NCBI GenBank assembly: GCA_040377825.1
Contig: JBEINZ010000201.1
Span: 1 to 5,766 of the forward strand
Length of the DNA stretch: 5,766 nucleotides
Origin: JBEINZ01 sp040377825
Lineage (GTDB): Bacteria; Pseudomonadota; Alphaproteobacteria; Rhizobiales; Ancalomicrobiaceae
Direction: 5' to 3'
Each line of letters starts with the position of its first letter. The first letter of the stretch is position 1. Below are positions 5,077-5,766 of this stretch, in pieces. A program made the position numbers and the translations under genes. Below the pieces are notes generated by a model. It ran no database searches. It worked only from the letters and a program-made list of their open reading frames with translations, and was not told where the DNA came from.

Positions 5077-5766
5077 TTGTCATGCGTGAGACGGCGAGCA
5101 TCCTACCGCTCATCGTGGACCGGCTGGGCTACGCCACTGGCGGCCGGACGATCCTGTCCAACATCAGCTTCGAGGCGCTTCGCGGGCGGCGTTTGTTTGT
5201 GCTCGGACCAAACGGGTCCGGGAAGACGATGTTGCTGAAACTATGCCATGGGCTATTGGACCCGACCTCCGGATCGATCCAGTTCGCCGCCGATTTGCCC
5301 GTCGGGCGGATCAAGCGACATGCGATGGTTTTCCAGAAACCGGTCATGTTGCGACGTTCGGCCTTAGCCAACCTAACCCACGCCCTTGCTGCTTCCGGCC
5401 TTGGATTTCTTGCTCGGCGCGCGAGGGCAAGGGAGGCGCTGGACCGATTCGGCCTTGGTTCGCTTGCCGACAGGCCGGCGCGCTTGCTGTCCGGCGGCGA
5501 GCAACAACGGTTGGCGATCGCGCGGGTTTGGGCCCTTTCCCCGGAGCTTGTTTTTCTCGATGAACCGACATCTGCCCTCGACCCCGGTGCGGTTCGTGAG
5601 ATCGAGGTCATGCTCGCCCAGCTTCACGCGGAGGGCGTGACGCTCGTCATGACCACCCATGATCTCGGCCAAGCCCGCCGCCTTGCCGATGACGTCATCC
5701 TCCTTGATCGCGGCCAGATCGTCGAAGCCGGCCCCGCGCAAACATTCTTCTCAAGCCCCGTCACCC
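5073..5766 (+). CDS. tupC: Tungstate-type ABC transporter ATP-binding protein TupC (C-terminus beyond window)
   Basis: The frame is open to the window edge, giving 231 codons, close to the roughly 240-residue length typical of TupC-type ATPases. Motifs are complete: Walker A GPNGSGKT (45-52), Q-loop Gln88 in VFQKPVMLRRS, signature LSGGE (139-143), Walker B LVFLDEP (159-165), D-loop SALD (167-170) and H-loop His196. The VFQKPVMLRRSALANL stretch is typical of tungstate/phosphate-type ATPases. Unlike ModC there is little room for a C-terminal TOBE domain unless the gene is unusually long, so this subunit probably does not sense the oxyanion itself. The start at 5073 overlaps the tupB stop (ATGA), mirroring the modB/modC junction; an in-frame ATG at 5082 is an alternative with a GGA 9 bases upstream. 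TupA may follow downstream. Confidence 0.85.
   Translation, partial: MIVMRETASILPLIVDRLGYATGGRTILSNISFEALRGRRLFVLGPNGSGKTMLLKLCHGLLDPTSGSIQFAADLPVGRIKRHAMVFQKPVMLRRSALANLTHALAASGLGFLARRARAREALDRFGLGSLADRPARLLSGGEQQRLAIARVWALSPELVFLDEPTSALDPGAVREIEVMLAQLHAEGVTLVMTTHDLGQARRLADDVILLDRGQIVEAGPAQTFFSSPVT

Noticed and set aside
5129..5611. 160-codon minus-strand frame antisense to tupC
   Set aside because: Covered by an ATPase gene with every motif intact; composition is that of a shadow frame.

Overview
The window is a high-GC stretch, most likely from an alphaproteobacterium. I lean towards Hyphomicrobiales (Rhizobiales), possibly a Methylocystis/Methylosinus-like organism. That guess rests on the codon bias, the protein types and the style of the paired palindromic intergenic repeat near 3316-3416; no marker gene confirms it. 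The theme is uptake of group-6 oxyanions, with two adjacent ABC-transporter loci and the edge of a third.

Left part, minus strand: the first 312 bases are the N-terminal 104 codons of a periplasmic solute-binding protein of the YnjB type, cut by the window edge. About 280 bases of AT-richer non-coding DNA follow (313-592), with a candidate minus-strand promoter and a tandem 9-bp repeat just upstream of its -35 element. Next comes modA, the molybdate-binding protein (593-1387), also on the minus strand.

Middle, plus strand: modB (1504-2202) and modC (2199-3287) form a translationally coupled pair (ATGA overlap) transcribed away from modA. So the binding protein and the membrane/ATPase parts of one molybdate importer are divergent, separated by a 116-bp control region, instead of forming the usual modABC operon. 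The genes on either side of 3288-3414 converge, and that gap holds two strong palindromes that look like a mobile or multicopy intergenic repeat.

Right part: a minus-strand regulator (3415-4296) joins an excisionase/MerR-like helix-turn-helix to a periplasmic-binding-protein-like sensor domain. It is divergent from a tungstate-type permease (tupB, 4378-5076), which is coupled by another ATGA overlap to an ATP-binding protein (tupC, 5073 to the window end). No tungstate-binding TupA gene is present in the window; it may lie downstream. The likely working model is ModABC for molybdate, TupBC with an unseen TupA for tungstate (or a related oxyanion), and the regulator adjusting one or both in response to the ligand.
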